NCBI RefSeq assembly: GCF_030341905.1 | Contig: NZ_JATAAF010000029.1 | Location: forward strand, 1 to 32,555 | Length of the DNA stretch: 32,555 bases | Direction of reading: 5' to 3' | Source of the DNA: Porticoccus sp. W117 | Lineage (GTDB): Bacteria; Pseudomonadota; Gammaproteobacteria; Pseudomonadales; Porticoccaceae | Part shown: positions 8,217 to 17,276 of the stretch, one piece after another | How positions within the stretch are numbered: the stretch's first letter is position 1 | Layout of the letters: each line of letters opens with the position of its first letter | Made by a program: the position numbers and the translations under genes | The notes under the pieces: model-generated | Databases searched by the model: none | What the model was told of the DNA's origin: nothing | Seen by the model: the letters and a program-made list of their open reading frames with translations, nothing else

Positions 8217-10766
8217 ATGTATAAAAATTACCTGCTGATTGCCTGGCGTAATATTCTCCGCCAGCCACTTCACTCCACCGTAAAAATCCTTAGCCTGACT
8301 CTGGGCATTACCTGTTTTATCGCCATGGCGCTTTACGCCCGTTATGAGATGACTTTTGATCGGGATTTTACTGATAATGGGGAAATCTATCTGACGCAAA
8401 CACCTTTAGGCAATATACCCATCCCCATTAGAAGTATCAATTGGGCCCAGAAAATCAATAACATGAAACTGGAAGAGGTTCAGCTAATTACCCCGATTGG
8501 TTACGACCACTATGGATCACTATCAGTAGCTGACCTCAATGTAAATGAGCACACTATTTATGTAGAAGAAGATTTCTTTAAGCTGTTCCCCAGCCCTGTA
8601 TTATCCGGCTCTCTGATTGACCAGCTCAACCGACCGGATACCGTTATTCTCACTCGAAAAAGTGCCGAGCGTCTGTTTGGCACCGCAAGCTGCGCTGGAC
8701 AAACATTACAGTTTAAGGCCGTACCTAACTCAGCAACTGCTATTACCGCAACTGTTGCTGCAGTCATTGAAAACTACCCTGTCAATTCCTACCTGGGAGG
8801 AATGAATCTTGGCGCCATTACCAATCTGGCGCACTACAAAAACCAGCAAAAATTTCGGGCAGACTTACCTTCTGCTGTATTTGCACGCCCTTCACCCGGG
8901 GTCAGTAAACAGCAACTGCAACAGGTATTAGACAAACACTATCAAAACAGCCCCCAGGCAAAGCAATTTAAACGCTTTTTTCTGACATCACTGTCTGAGG
9001 CGAATCTTACCCAAAATGCAAAGTTCTCTTTCGTAAATATGAAAGACCAGACTAAATCCGTCCGTATTTACGGCGGATATATTGCCAACACAGCACTGCT
9101 TCTGGCGGGTCTTTTTTTGTTTATTGGCTGTACCAATTTTATCAACCTGACTACCGCTCAATCCGAGCTGCGCCAGCGGGAAATTTTCCTGCGCCGCACC
9201 TTTGGCGCACGGCGCAGCAACATCGCTATTCAATTTCTCTGCGAAACTTTGCTGATTGTATTAATTGCTACAGCCTTGGCGGTGCTGCTTACAGAGCTCA
9301 CGCTGCCGGCAATTTCCAAATTGCTAGAAGCAGATATTACCACCGGCAGTGGCACCGCATCGGATTTGTGGCTACTGGTATTGATCAATATCCCCCTGAC
9401 TACCCTGCTAGCCGGTGGCTACCCGGCATTTGTTCTGTCCCGCGGGGCTCTGTTTAAAAACAACGGCAGACCACAAAAAAACCGGCTGAGAAAAGTACTG
9501 ACTGTTTGCCAGTTCGCTTTTGCCGGGCTGTTTATTCTTTCAGCTGCTTTTGTGCAGCAAAATCTGCACAACCTGAAAAATACCGATATGGGCTATAACA
9601 CCAAGCGTCTGGTCCGATTTATGTCACCATTTCAAAATATGGATCAGAAAAAAACTGGAGGCCTGATGTTGACTCTTTTGGAGCGACTGGATCGGGAAGC
9701 AGACATAAAGGCTACCACCGTTACACCTCCCACTTATACTCGCTTACTACATCGCATTGAAGCGAAGCGTTTTGACTCACCAGACAGTTCCTATAGCCAT
9801 ACGGATATGGGAAAAGTAACCCCAGGATACTTCCATTTTTTCAATATTCCCATGGCAGCAGGCCGTGAGTTCCATACAGAACGGGCTTCAGAACAAAGCG
9901 ACATAATAAGTGCATTTGATTTCAATAAGGAGCTTGCAGAAAAAAGCCATTACATAGTAATTACTGAGGAATTCTCCCGGGCACTGGGTTTTCCATCTGC
10001 CGCTGAAGCTATAGGGGAAAGAATCATTATTCGTCAACGCTTAGTTCTTCCTCCAGGTACAAAACTGTCTGCAGAACAAGCGGAGAGATTTGAAAAGAGC
10101 CTGAAGGCCCGTCAGGAAAACAAATTAACAGCCACTATAATTGGCGTAACCAATAACTATATTTCCGGCGCCCCCACCGGCAGAAGTAATTTTGGCATTC
10201 TCATCTGGACGAAAGAGCCTCCGTTCGCATTAAGCCTGTACCTGGACAGCCGAGGTAGTACCAGTGTTCAACAACAACTGGATACCATCAAGGCAATAAT
10301 GACGGATATCGACCCTGGCGCTGTTTTCAAGCCCGAGTTTATTGAACAGCAACTGGCAGACGAACTCCTGCCCCTGCAGCGCGCTACTCAGGGGTTGGTG
10401 ACCATAACCGCACTGGCCCTGCTGATTGCCGCCCTGGGCATTTACGCCATGGCCGCCCACAATGTACAGCGGCGCACTAAGGAAGTAGGTATTCGCAAGG
10501 TACTGGGGGCATCGGTAAACAACATTACCCAGATGCTGGGGTTAAGTTTGCTCAGGCCGGTACTGCTCGCCCTGGCAATCGCCCTGCCCTGTGGCTATGT
10601 AGCACTAAAAACCCTGCAACAATATATGCCCATCCAGATCGATATCGGCAGCATCCCGTTTATTGCCGCCGCAATCATTACCCTGGCAGTCGCCCTGTTA
10701 ACCGTTGTCGGCCACACCCGCCGAGTGGCCAAAAGCGACCCGGCAATGGCGCTGCGGGCGGAGTAA
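8217..10766 (+). CDS. FtsX/MacB-type ABC transporter permease, eight membrane helices
   Basis: An 849-residue permease made of two FtsX-like halves. The N-terminus (NYLLIAWRNILRQPLHST) is the family signature. Predicted helices lie near residues 24-41, 293-310, 337-360, 385-405, 431-450, 727-747, 778-800 and 813-833. Large periplasmic domains follow helices 1 and 5. The cytoplasmic motif RRTKEVGIRKVLGAS follows helix 6. This double-length layout is common among FtsX permeases that work with separate ATPases. GGAGG precedes the ATG. It lies 60 bases after the TolC gene and closes the cluster. Substrate is unknown; the adjacent peptide locus makes peptide export or self-protection possible, but this is context only. 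Confidence 0.9.
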   Translation: MYKNYLLIAWRNILRQPLHSTVKILSLTLGITCFIAMALYARYEMTFDRDFTDNGEIYLTQTPLGNIPIPIRSINWAQKINNMKLEEVQLITPIGYDHYGSLSVADLNVNEHTIYVEEDFFKLFPSPVLSGSLIDQLNRPDTVILTRKSAERLFGTASCAGQTLQFKAVPNSATAITATVAAVIENYPVNSYLGGMNLGAITNLAHYKNQQKFRADLPSAVFARPSPGVSKQQLQQVLDKHYQNSPQAKQFKRFFLTSLSEANLTQNAKFSFVNMKDQTKSVRIYGGYIANTALLLAGLFLFIGCTNFINLTTAQSELRQREIFLRRTFGARRSNIAIQFLCETLLIVLIATALAVLLTELTLPAISKLLEADITTGSGTASDLWLLVLINIPLTTLLAGGYPAFVLSRGALFKNNGRPQKNRLRKVLTVCQFAFAGLFILSAAFVQQNLHNLKNTDMGYNTKRLVRFMSPFQNMDQKKTGGLMLTLLERLDREADIKATTVTPPTYTRLLHRIEAKRFDSPDSSYSHTDMGKVTPGYFHFFNIPMAAGREFHTERASEQSDIISAFDFNKELAEKSHYIVITEEFSRALGFPSAAEAIGERIIIRQRLVLPPGTKLSAEQAERFEKSLKARQENKLTATIIGVTNNYISGAPTGRSNFGILIWTKEPPFALSLYLDSRGSTSVQQQLDTIKAIMTDIDPGAVFKPEFIEQQLADELLPLQRATQGLVTITALALLIAALGIYAMAAHNVQRRTKEVGIRKVLGASVNNITQMLGLSLLRPVLLALAIALPCGYVALKTLQQYMPIQIDIGSIPFIAAAIITLAVALLTVVGHTRRVAKSDPAMALRAE

Positions 10767-10775
10767 TACTTGTAA

Positions 10776-10910
10776 CCCGTCATCCTGAGCCCGCGCAGTG
10801 GGCGTCGAGGACGGCACGTAGAGCCGAACACCAAGGATGGTGTGAGTCAATCTCACAAGCATCAAAGTTATGAGATCCTCACGTCGCCTACGGCTCCTCA
10901 GGATGACGGG
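10776..10910. repeat. Palindromic repeat, GTCATCCTGAG family
   Basis: Outer arms CCCGTCATCCTGAG (10776-10789) and CTCAGGATGACGGG (10897-10910) are exact reverse complements. The interior is imperfectly symmetric and contains AATCTCACA / TGAGATCCTCAC. It occupies the gap between the convergent permease and parE-type genes. It is a likely bidirectional hairpin barrier to transcription. Confidence 0.8.
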
Positions 10911-10913
10911 AGA

Positions 10914-11297
10914 CTAGAGATGCTTCCTCTGATTCAAAGCTGCAAAGACTTCCCGAAGCTGCTTTCGAATCATAAATCCATTGGCATTGAGAATGGTCGG
11001 GACATCCCGGGTCTGGCGGATAAGGGCGACAATAACAATGCCTTTGCCACTGACAGGAATATAAACGAGGTAGTGTTCCCGAACGGGGTACACATTCAAT
11101 TCCGCTGTATTGGAAACATGCTCCATGGCTGCGAAGCGCTCAGGGTTGCGGGCAATACGCTCGGCGTATTCGTGCAAATCCGCAAAATACTGTTTGGTCA
11201 GCTCTCGCCCCCAACGAGATAACGACCACAGCCTCACCTCCCGAAAGTCATGCTCAGCTGTTTCCGTAAGTACATAGTGCCTTTGCTTCCTTGCCAT
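10914..11297 (-). CDS. RelE/ParE-superfamily toxin
   Basis: A 127-residue protein with the ParE-like layout: YVLTETAEHDFREVRLWSLSRWG near the start, helix EYAERIARNPERF, and strands YPVREHYLVYIPV and IVIVALIRQTRDV. Family members poison gyrase (ParE) or cleave mRNA (RelE); the sequence favours the ParE side. The C-terminus is about 20 residues longer than a typical ParE. The gene starts 5 bases after the stop of its antitoxin, whose last codons carry the toxin's ribosome site (GAGGA). Tight coupling of this kind is usual for toxin-antitoxin modules. Activity cannot be judged from sequence alone. Confidence 0.85.
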   Translation of the reverse strand: MARKQRHYVLTETAEHDFREVRLWSLSRWGRELTKQYFADLHEYAERIARNPERFAAMEHVSNTAELNVYPVREHYLVYIPVSGKGIVIVALIRQTRDVPTILNANGFMIRKQLREVFAALNQRKHL

Positions 11298-11302
11298 GAG
11301 TG

Positions 11303-11530
11303 TTAGTCCTCTTCGGCAATATCCAGAATGGACTTATCTGAGAGGCGACCCTGAGCCAGGTCATCCAGCCCCTTCATCACATGGGCTAGCGTCGATTGGG
11401 ATTGCATATCCCTGCGAATCAGGTCTCGCAGATATTCACTGGGCGTCGCGTAGAGATTCGCATCCCCCGTACGACTATCCACAAAGGCTCGCAATTCGTC
11501 GGTCAGGGACAGGTTCATGCTGCTGGCCAT
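11303..11530 (-). CDS. ParD-type antitoxin
   Basis: A 75-residue CopG/ParD-like antitoxin. MNLSLTDELRAFVDSRTGDANLYATPSEYLRDLIRRDM is the ribbon-helix-helix DNA-binding half (paraphrase: strand NLSLTDEL, helix LRAFVDSR, turn, helix PSEYLRDLIRRD). The acidic tail ending LDIAEED should wrap the toxin. The ATG at 11530 has AAGGAG nine bases upstream; a TTG at 11539 in the same frame overlaps that spacing and is less likely. It is first in the operon, directly after a palindromic operator, as expected for a self-repressing antitoxin. Confidence 0.87.
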   Translation of the reverse strand: MASSMNLSLTDELRAFVDSRTGDANLYATPSEYLRDLIRRDMQSQSTLAHVMKGLDDLAQGRLSDKSILDIAEED

Positions 11531-11560
11531 AGTCGGCAACTCCTTAAGGTATTACTGCCG

Positions 11561-11589
11561 ACCCTAGACCTATTGTCGAATACTGTCAA
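11561..11589 (-). promoter_or_regulatory. Likely promoter of the toxin-antitoxin operon
   Basis: On the minus strand TTGACA (11589-11584) is followed after exactly 17 bases by TAGGGT (11566-11561). The -35 is a perfect consensus; the -10 is moderate. The start codon lies about 30 bases downstream of the -10. Confidence 0.6.
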
Positions 11590-11599
11590 TATTCGACAA
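11573..11599. promoter_or_regulatory. Palindromic operator for the ParD-type antitoxin
   Basis: TTGTCGAATA (11573-11582) and TATTCGACAA (11590-11599) are perfect inverted 10-base arms around a 7-base centre. The centre contains the -35 hexamer of the putative promoter, so binding would block RNA polymerase. Ribbon-helix-helix antitoxins usually bind such sites; the link to this protein is inference. Confidence 0.65.
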
Positions 11600-11613
11600 G
11601 CTGTACATTATAG

Positions 11614-11694
11614 GTAGCCCGGGTAGAGCGCAGCGGAACCCGGGACAGTCTTCGATAGTCCTTGCCGGGTTCCGCTGCGCTCTACCCGGGCTAC
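11614..11694. repeat. Palindromic repeat, third family, perfect 30-bp arms
   Basis: Arms 11614-11643 and 11665-11694 are exact reverse complements around a 21-base loop; the outer ends read GTAGCCCGGGTAGAGCGCAG. It sits between the 3' end of putA and the toxin-antitoxin promoter, 13 bases past the putA stop. It may stop putA transcription before it reaches the toxin-antitoxin operon. It is the only copy of this family in the window. Confidence 0.88.
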
Positions 11695-11707
11695 ATGGAA
11701 AAGTTAC

Positions 11708-14700
11708 TTAGGCAGCTCCCCCTTCATCAATCCCTTCATCCAGGTTCAGCAGCAACGCATTACCCCCAGTCGCCACAATATTCACGGTGGTGGTTTTTTC
11801 CACTGCGAAGCGCACCAGGTAGTTGGGGCCGCCGGCCTCTACCACCATGGGGGCGATGGCGCCGCCGCGTTCTGCCATGTCCAGTTGCATTTGCAGGGCA
11901 TTTTCTACCGGGCCGGTCCAGGCAATTCCGGCGGTGCGGAAGTCAGCGGTGACCAGTTTGGTCACTAGGCTGCCCGGAACAAAATGCAACAGTTCATTGG
12001 GCACGCCAGCATCCAGCATTGCTTTCACCATTTCTGCGGCAACCAGTGCGTTTTCCGCAGCCGGCTTGGCAATTACGGCGTTGCCGGCAGCCAGTGCGGC
12101 GGCTACTTGCTGAACAAAACTGGAAACCGCTGTGCCGTCGGCAACCGCGCAGAAAAATACACCGCGACCGTGCAGGGTCAGTTCGTTGGTTTCACCCGTT
12201 GGCCCCGGCAGCATAATCGGCGCCTGGCATTTTGCTCTGGCCTGTTGGGCGTAGTAGCGGCAGGCGCTGGCGGCGGCTTTCTGATCCGGCAGGCGCTGTG
12301 CAATCAGGTCAGCGGCTTTGTCCAGTATCAGGCCGCGCACGTCGCCACGGGCCAAATCCCAGCCCAGGTATTTATTGCTGGCCATTTCCATGGCTGCAGC
12401 CACTTGCTCGGCACCCACTTGGGCTACCTGTTCGCCACCGATAATGGCATTGGCTTTAGCCGCTGTATCGCCAACCTGAACGGCTTTTTCTTCCCCGGCG
12501 GGCTCAATGACTTCAATCTTCTCACTGGAGAAACGGGTCATGTAATTGGGCCCACCCGCTTTTGGACCGGTACCGGACAAGCCCTGACCGCCAAACGGGT
12601 TAACGCCAACTACGGCACCCACGGTGTTGCGGTTGATGTAGTTGTTACCCACGCGAGTCATTTTCACCACGTCACTGGCAAAACTTTCGATGCGGCTGTG
12701 TACGCCCAGAGTCAAGCCAAAACCGGTGCCATTGATTTCGTCGATCACTTTGCTGAAGTCCGCCTTGTCAAAGCGAATCACGTGCAGGATCGGGCCAAAG
12801 ATTTCGCCGGGCAGTTGGTTGACGGTTTTCAACTCAAACAGGTGCGGCGCCATAAAGGTACCGTTTTCGAAACCTTCTGGAATATCGCAGGCGTAGTGCA
12901 GGCGAGCTTCCTTCTTCATGTTTTCCACGTGCTGCAACAATCCCTGGCGGGCACTGTCGTCGATCACCGGGCCAACGTCGGTGGCCAGTTGCCACGGGTT
13001 GCCAATGGTCAGTTCCTTCATGGCGCCCTTGAGCATTTCAATCACGCCGTCAGCAATGTCGTCCTGCACGTACATCACCCGCAGTGCGGAACAGCGCTGG
13101 CCAGCGGACAGGAACGCCGAGCGAATGGCATCGTCCACCACCTGTTCCGGCAGGGAGGAAGAGTCCACAATCATGGAGTTCTGGCCGCCGGTTTCGGCGA
13201 TAAATACGGGCACTTCTCCTCCACGACCAACCAGAGTCTTCTGGATATCCAACGCCACTTCGGTAGAGCCGGTAAAGGCCACACCTTTAACGCGGGAGTC
13301 GGTATTCAGAATCGGGCCAAGTACCGAACCGCGACCGGGCACAAAGTTGAGTACGTCACCAGGCACACCGGCTTCGTGGAGGATTTTGATGCCTTCGGAA
13401 GCAATGATGGGTGTGGGGTCGGCGGGCTTGGCGATCACAGAGTTACCAGACGCCAATGCCGCAGCCACCTGACCCACAAAGATCGCCAGCGGGAAGTTCC
13501 AGGGGCTGATGCAGAAGAATACGCCGCAACCGTGCAGACTGTGCTCGGCGATTTCACCCAGAGGGCCGGTAACCTTTTCCGGCGTAGAGAAACGATTGCG
13601 GGCTTGCAGAGCGTAGTAGCGCAAGAAGTCCACCGCTTCGCGTACTTCGGATACACCGTCATTCAGAGTACGGCCCGCCTCGTAGGCAATCACGCCAATC
13701 AGCTGCGCCATGCGCGCTTCCATCATATCGGCGGCCTTCTCGAGGATTTCGGCCCGGGCCTCACCGCCGAGAGCATCCCAGGCTGGCTGCGCGTTGTGGG
13801 CCAATTCCAGAGCGTTGCTCACTTCTTCGGCAGACGCCTTGCGGCAGGTGCCCACCACCACGCGGTTGTCGGTGGGGCGCACTACTTTTTGACCCTCGCT
13901 GGTATTTTCTTTACCACCGATAATGGGGCCCGTTGCCCAACTTTCACTGGACATGCATTCCACCACTTGCAGTAATTCGTTGGCAGCATCGGCGTTGGCC
14001 AGGTCGATACCGTGGGTATCGGAGCGCATTTCACCGGCGTGGCGGAAGATATCCACCGGCAGGGGAATGGCGCTGTGACGGCGATCAGAACTGCTTTCCA
14101 CGTCCGCCTGTACATCGGTGATCACTTGCTCTACCGGACATTGCTTGTCCATAAAACGGTTGACGAAGGAGCTGTTGGCACCGTTTTCCAGCAGGCGGCG
14201 TACCAGGTAAGGCAACAGGTCTTTGTGGGCGCCTACCGGGGCGTATACCCGTACTGGCGCCGGGTGACCATCTATACCTTTGGCAAGTTGCATATGCAGC
14301 AGGTCGCCCATGCCGTGCAGGCGTTGGAATTCAAAATTCTTATCTTCCGCCAACTCCAGAATTAACGCGGCAGTGTGGGCGTTGTGAGTGGCAAACTGCG
14401 GGTAGATTACGTCCTGCGCGTCCAGCAGTTTGGCCGCACACACCTGATAGCTGAGGTCGGTGTTGGCCTTGCGGGTGTACACCGGGAAGTCTTTGTAGCC
14501 TTCTTCCTGGGCCAGTTTGATTTCCGTGTCCCAGTAGGCGCCTTTCACCAGGCGCACCATCAATTTGCGACCGGCATCTCGGGCCAATTCTGCCAACCAT
14601 TCAGCAACGAAGGGAGCGCGCTTACCGTAGGCCTGCAATACAAAGCCGAGACCATCCCAACCCAGCAGCTCCGGGTCACGGGCCAGGGACTCAAAGATAT

Positions 14701-15589
14701 CCAAGGAAATATCCAGGCGATCCGCTTCTTCCGCATCCACACTGAAGCCGAGGCCGTACTTTTTGGCCTCCAGTGCCAGCTCGCGAATGCGCGGCACCAT
14801 TTCATTCATGACCCGCGCTTCCTGCACGTACTGGTAACGGGGGTGCAGAGCAGAAAACTTAACCGAGATGCCATTGGCTCCAATAACACTACTTTTATTT
14901 TCACGCTTGCCGATTTCGCGAATCGCTTCCATATAGGCGTGAAAATAACGCTCCGCGTCTTTCATGGTGCGGGCACCCTCCCCCAACATATCGAAGGAGA
15001 AACGGGTGCCGGGGGTATTCTCTTTGCGGCCACGGGTAATGGCCTCTTCGATGTCACGACCCAGCACGTACTGCTGGCCCATGATTTTCATGGCTTGGCG
15101 CACGGCAGTACGCACCACCGGTTCGGAGACGCGATTCACCAGCTTCTTCAGCCAGTTGTCGGTGTTTTCGGTGATCTCTGATTCCAGGCTTACCACGCGG
15201 CCGGTAAGCATTAATCCCCAGGTGGAGGCATTGACGAACAGGGAGTCGGATTTGCCGGAGTGCTCACCCCAGTCGCCAGAGAGAATTTTTTCCGCAATCA
15301 GGTCGTCGGCGGTTTCCGCGTCCGGTACCCGCAACAGGGATTCCGCCAGGCACATCAGGGCCACGCCTTCCTTACTGGAAAGGCTGAACTCTTGCATAAA
15401 CACATCGAGAGTGCCGGCTTTATCGGAGTCGCCACGACAGCCCTGCACCAGCTCGCGGCCAACCTTTACCACATGGTCGCGTTGGCTATCACCGAGCTGG
15501 GATTGTGCCAACAGGCGCTCAACACAAGCTGCCTCGTCGGCGTGGGTGTGTTCACGGATCAAGCCGCGCAATTCGGACAAGTTGGACAT
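11708..15589 (-). CDS. putA: Bifunctional proline dehydrogenase / P5C dehydrogenase PutA
   Basis: It oxidises proline to glutamate in two steps using FAD and NAD. In order: a short arm and helical domain (1-~140), the proline dehydrogenase barrel (SVKFSALHPRYQ; RLVKGAYWDTEIK; YAPVGAHKDLLPYLVRRLLEN), a linker, the aldehyde dehydrogenase domain (ISPWNFPLAIF; FTGSTEVA; catalytic C833 in AGQRCSALRV; EIFGPILHV), and a C-terminal ALDH-like domain ending in GNALLLNLDEG. At 1293 residues it has that extra C-terminal domain but no N-terminal ribbon-helix-helix DNA-binding domain, i.e. a type B PutA. It therefore cannot repress its own gene the way E. coli PutA does. GAGG lies before the ATG. The Lrp-type gene at 17277 is a candidate regulator. 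Confidence 0.96.
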   Translation of the reverse strand: MSNLSELRGLIREHTHADEAACVERLLAQSQLGDSQRDHVVKVGRELVQGCRGDSDKAGTLDVFMQEFSLSSKEGVALMCLAESLLRVPDAETADDLIAEKILSGDWGEHSGKSDSLFVNASTWGLMLTGRVVSLESEITENTDNWLKKLVNRVSEPVVRTAVRQAMKIMGQQYVLGRDIEEAITRGRKENTPGTRFSFDMLGEGARTMKDAERYFHAYMEAIREIGKRENKSSVIGANGISVKFSALHPRYQYVQEARVMNEMVPRIRELALEAKKYGLGFSVDAEEADRLDISLDIFESLARDPELLGWDGLGFVLQAYGKRAPFVAEWLAELARDAGRKLMVRLVKGAYWDTEIKLAQEEGYKDFPVYTRKANTDLSYQVCAAKLLDAQDVIYPQFATHNAHTAALILELAEDKNFEFQRLHGMGDLLHMQLAKGIDGHPAPVRVYAPVGAHKDLLPYLVRRLLENGANSSFVNRFMDKQCPVEQVITDVQADVESSSDRRHSAIPLPVDIFRHAGEMRSDTHGIDLANADAANELLQVVECMSSESWATGPIIGGKENTSEGQKVVRPTDNRVVVGTCRKASAEEVSNALELAHNAQPAWDALGGEARAEILEKAADMMEARMAQLIGVIAYEAGRTLNDGVSEVREAVDFLRYYALQARNRFSTPEKVTGPLGEIAEHSLHGCGVFFCISPWNFPLAIFVGQVAAALASGNSVIAKPADPTPIIASEGIKILHEAGVPGDVLNFVPGRGSVLGPILNTDSRVKGVAFTGSTEVALDIQKTLVGRGGEVPVFIAETGGQNSMIVDSSSLPEQVVDDAIRSAFLSAGQRCSALRVMYVQDDIADGVIEMLKGAMKELTIGNPWQLATDVGPVIDDSARQGLLQHVENMKKEARLHYACDIPEGFENGTFMAPHLFELKTVNQLPGEIFGPILHVIRFDKADFSKVIDEINGTGFGLTLGVHSRIESFASDVVKMTRVGNNYINRNTVGAVVGVNPFGGQGLSGTGPKAGGPNYMTRFSSEKIEVIEPAGEEKAVQVGDTAAKANAIIGGEQVAQVGAEQVAAAMEMASNKYLGWDLARGDVRGLILDKAADLIAQRLPDQKAAASACRYYAQQARAKCQAPIMLPGPTGETNELTLHGRGVFFCAVADGTAVSSFVQQVAAALAAGNAVIAKPAAENALVAAEMVKAMLDAGVPNELLHFVPGSLVTKLVTADFRTAGIAWTGPVENALQMQLDMAERGGAIAPMVVEAGGPNYLVRFAVEKTTTVNIVATGGNALLLNLDEGIDEGGAA

Positions 15590-15765
15590 GCCGGTGCCTC
15601 ATTCTGTTTCGGTGATGGGAGGAACCGCATTATCCAGCAATAGACAAATAATTATTCTACAAAATAACGTTTTATTGTTTTTTATGATTAGGAAAAAGCA
15701 GAAATAACATTAAAAAATTATGAAAATCAGAAAAAGATAATAATTCACAGATAATTATTTGTCAG
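15590..15765. other. AT-rich intergenic region between pepQ and putA
   Basis: It carries the putA promoter region, which I cannot pin down, and the pepQ 3' end. On the minus strand a weak AATAATT/AATTATT stem is followed by ATCTTTTT at about 15732-15756, a possible pepQ terminator. Confidence 0.35.
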
Positions 15766-17124
15766 TCAGGCCGCCGCAAACGCGTCGCGAGTCATATTCT
15801 CGACGCCGTTTTCTGTCACCAGTACATTGTCTTCAATGCGGATGCCACCATAAGGCGCCAGTTCATCCACCAGCTCCCAGTTAACGTGTTCGTTGTAGAT
15901 ACCAGCTCGCACCGGCTCCAGCAATGAGGGAATAAAGTAGATGCCCGGCTCAATGGTAAACACCTGCCCCGCCTCGATGGTGCGGGTAAGGCGAAGGTGG
16001 TGATGATGCATAGGTGGCGGATTATCACCACCATCCGGCGCCAGCTGATGGCCGCCCTTGTCGTGCACCTGCACACCCAGCAAATGCCCAAGGCCGTGGG
16101 GCAGGAACGGCAGTGTCAGCCCCAGCTCCATGGCGACACTCAGGTCACATTGGATAATACCGAACTCAATCAGAATCTCGCCGATGCGACGATGCATATC
16201 CAGATGCAGTTCCACATAACTCATACCCGGCGCGATGGTGGCGATCAGCTGTTGCTGCGCTTCATCCAGGGCCGCCACCAGTTTGGCGAAGGTGGATTTC
16301 TTTTTGGCCGCGTAAGTGCGGGTGATATCCGACGCATAGCCATTCACATTGACACCAGCGTCCAGCAGCAATGAACGCATTTCCTCAGGCGCCTCGCGTT
16401 GCAGTCGGGTGTGGTGCAATACACCGGCGTGTTCATTGACGGCGACAATGGCGTCGTAGGGCAATTCCTGGCCGGTGCACTGCACCGCCTGCAGATAATC
16501 CTGGCGAATGGCCATTTCCGACTTGCCCGCTTTAAAGGCTTTTTCCGCCGCGTTGTGGCCACGTACGGCAATCTGATTGGCGCGGCGCATACAGGCCTGT
16601 TCGTAGGGGCTTTTTGTCGCCCGCAACCAGTCAATCTGGTTCATCAATGCCTGGGGGTTGCGCTGGGTGTCGCTAAAGCCCGACATGGCGCTCATTTTCG
16701 GCCCCAGATAAGCCAGCCAGCGAGTGTCACGGGGCAGCTGGGCAAACAGGCCGGGAGTATCGCAATAGGAGCACACCTCAATAGCGCCTTCATAACCTTG
16801 CGGCAGGGTTTCCGGCTCGCTGTGCCAGTAGTCGTTGCATTCCTTAACAAACAATTTGGGGCGGGCTTCGTCCTCTGAAATCAACAGATAGCAATTGGGG
16901 CGCTCGGTGAGCGGCAACCACTCCTTGAAGTAGGGGTTCACTTTAAACGGGTAGTGCTGATCGTCGCGAAACTGCACCAGCTCGGCACCGGAAGAAATCA
17001 ACAGATGTTCCCAGCCGGTGCGCTCCATAATGGTGAGAAACGTGGAAAACTTGCTGGCGATGTGCGGCGAATAAAGCTCTGACAGGGACGGTTGCTGGCT
17101 GGGCGGCATAACGATCTGGCTCAC
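15766..17124 (-). CDS. pepQ: Xaa-Pro dipeptidase
   Basis: Metallopeptidase (M24 family) that splits X-Pro dipeptides and so releases proline, which the PutA next door degrades. An N-terminal domain with DDQHYPFKVNPYFKEWLPL is typical of gammaproteobacterial PepQ. The pita-bread domain has all metal-ligand motifs: two Asp in DAGVNVNGYASDITRTY, His in HGLGHLLGVQVHD, Glu in TIEPGIYFIPSLLEP and Glu in GGIRIEDNVLVTE. At 452 residues it is about the usual length (E. coli ~443). The start is uncertain: GTG at 17124 or ATG at 17109, neither with a strong ribosome site. It is co-directional with putA, 176 bases apart. Confidence 0.94.
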   Translation of the reverse strand: MSQIVMPPSQQPSLSELYSPHIASKFSTFLTIMERTGWEHLLISSGAELVQFRDDQHYPFKVNPYFKEWLPLTERPNCYLLISEDEARPKLFVKECNDYWHSEPETLPQGYEGAIEVCSYCDTPGLFAQLPRDTRWLAYLGPKMSAMSGFSDTQRNPQALMNQIDWLRATKSPYEQACMRRANQIAVRGHNAAEKAFKAGKSEMAIRQDYLQAVQCTGQELPYDAIVAVNEHAGVLHHTRLQREAPEEMRSLLLDAGVNVNGYASDITRTYAAKKKSTFAKLVAALDEAQQQLIATIAPGMSYVELHLDMHRRIGEILIEFGIIQCDLSVAMELGLTLPFLPHGLGHLLGVQVHDKGGHQLAPDGGDNPPPMHHHHLRLTRTIEAGQVFTIEPGIYFIPSLLEPVRAGIYNEHVNWELVDELAPYGGIRIEDNVLVTENGVENMTRDAFAAA

Positions 17125-17276
17125 AAAACAAAGTCCGAAGATACCTGCAAACCGGCGCGCAAGTCCAGAGGGGGCGGGCTTTCAACAGGTCGTCCAGCGA
17201 TGCGAGGCTTATTTACCATAATGAAATACAATAAGGCGAAAACAACGATACTCATAACAACTCTCATATAAAAAGT

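Noticed and set aside
10842-11222. Plus-strand ORF overlapping the ParE-type gene
   Set aside because: Starts inside the palindromic repeat and runs antisense to a convincing toxin gene.
11984-13975. 663-codon open frame on the plus strand opposite putA
   Set aside because: Pure antisense shadow of a high-confidence gene; composition is His/Gly/Val-biased with no domain or motif.
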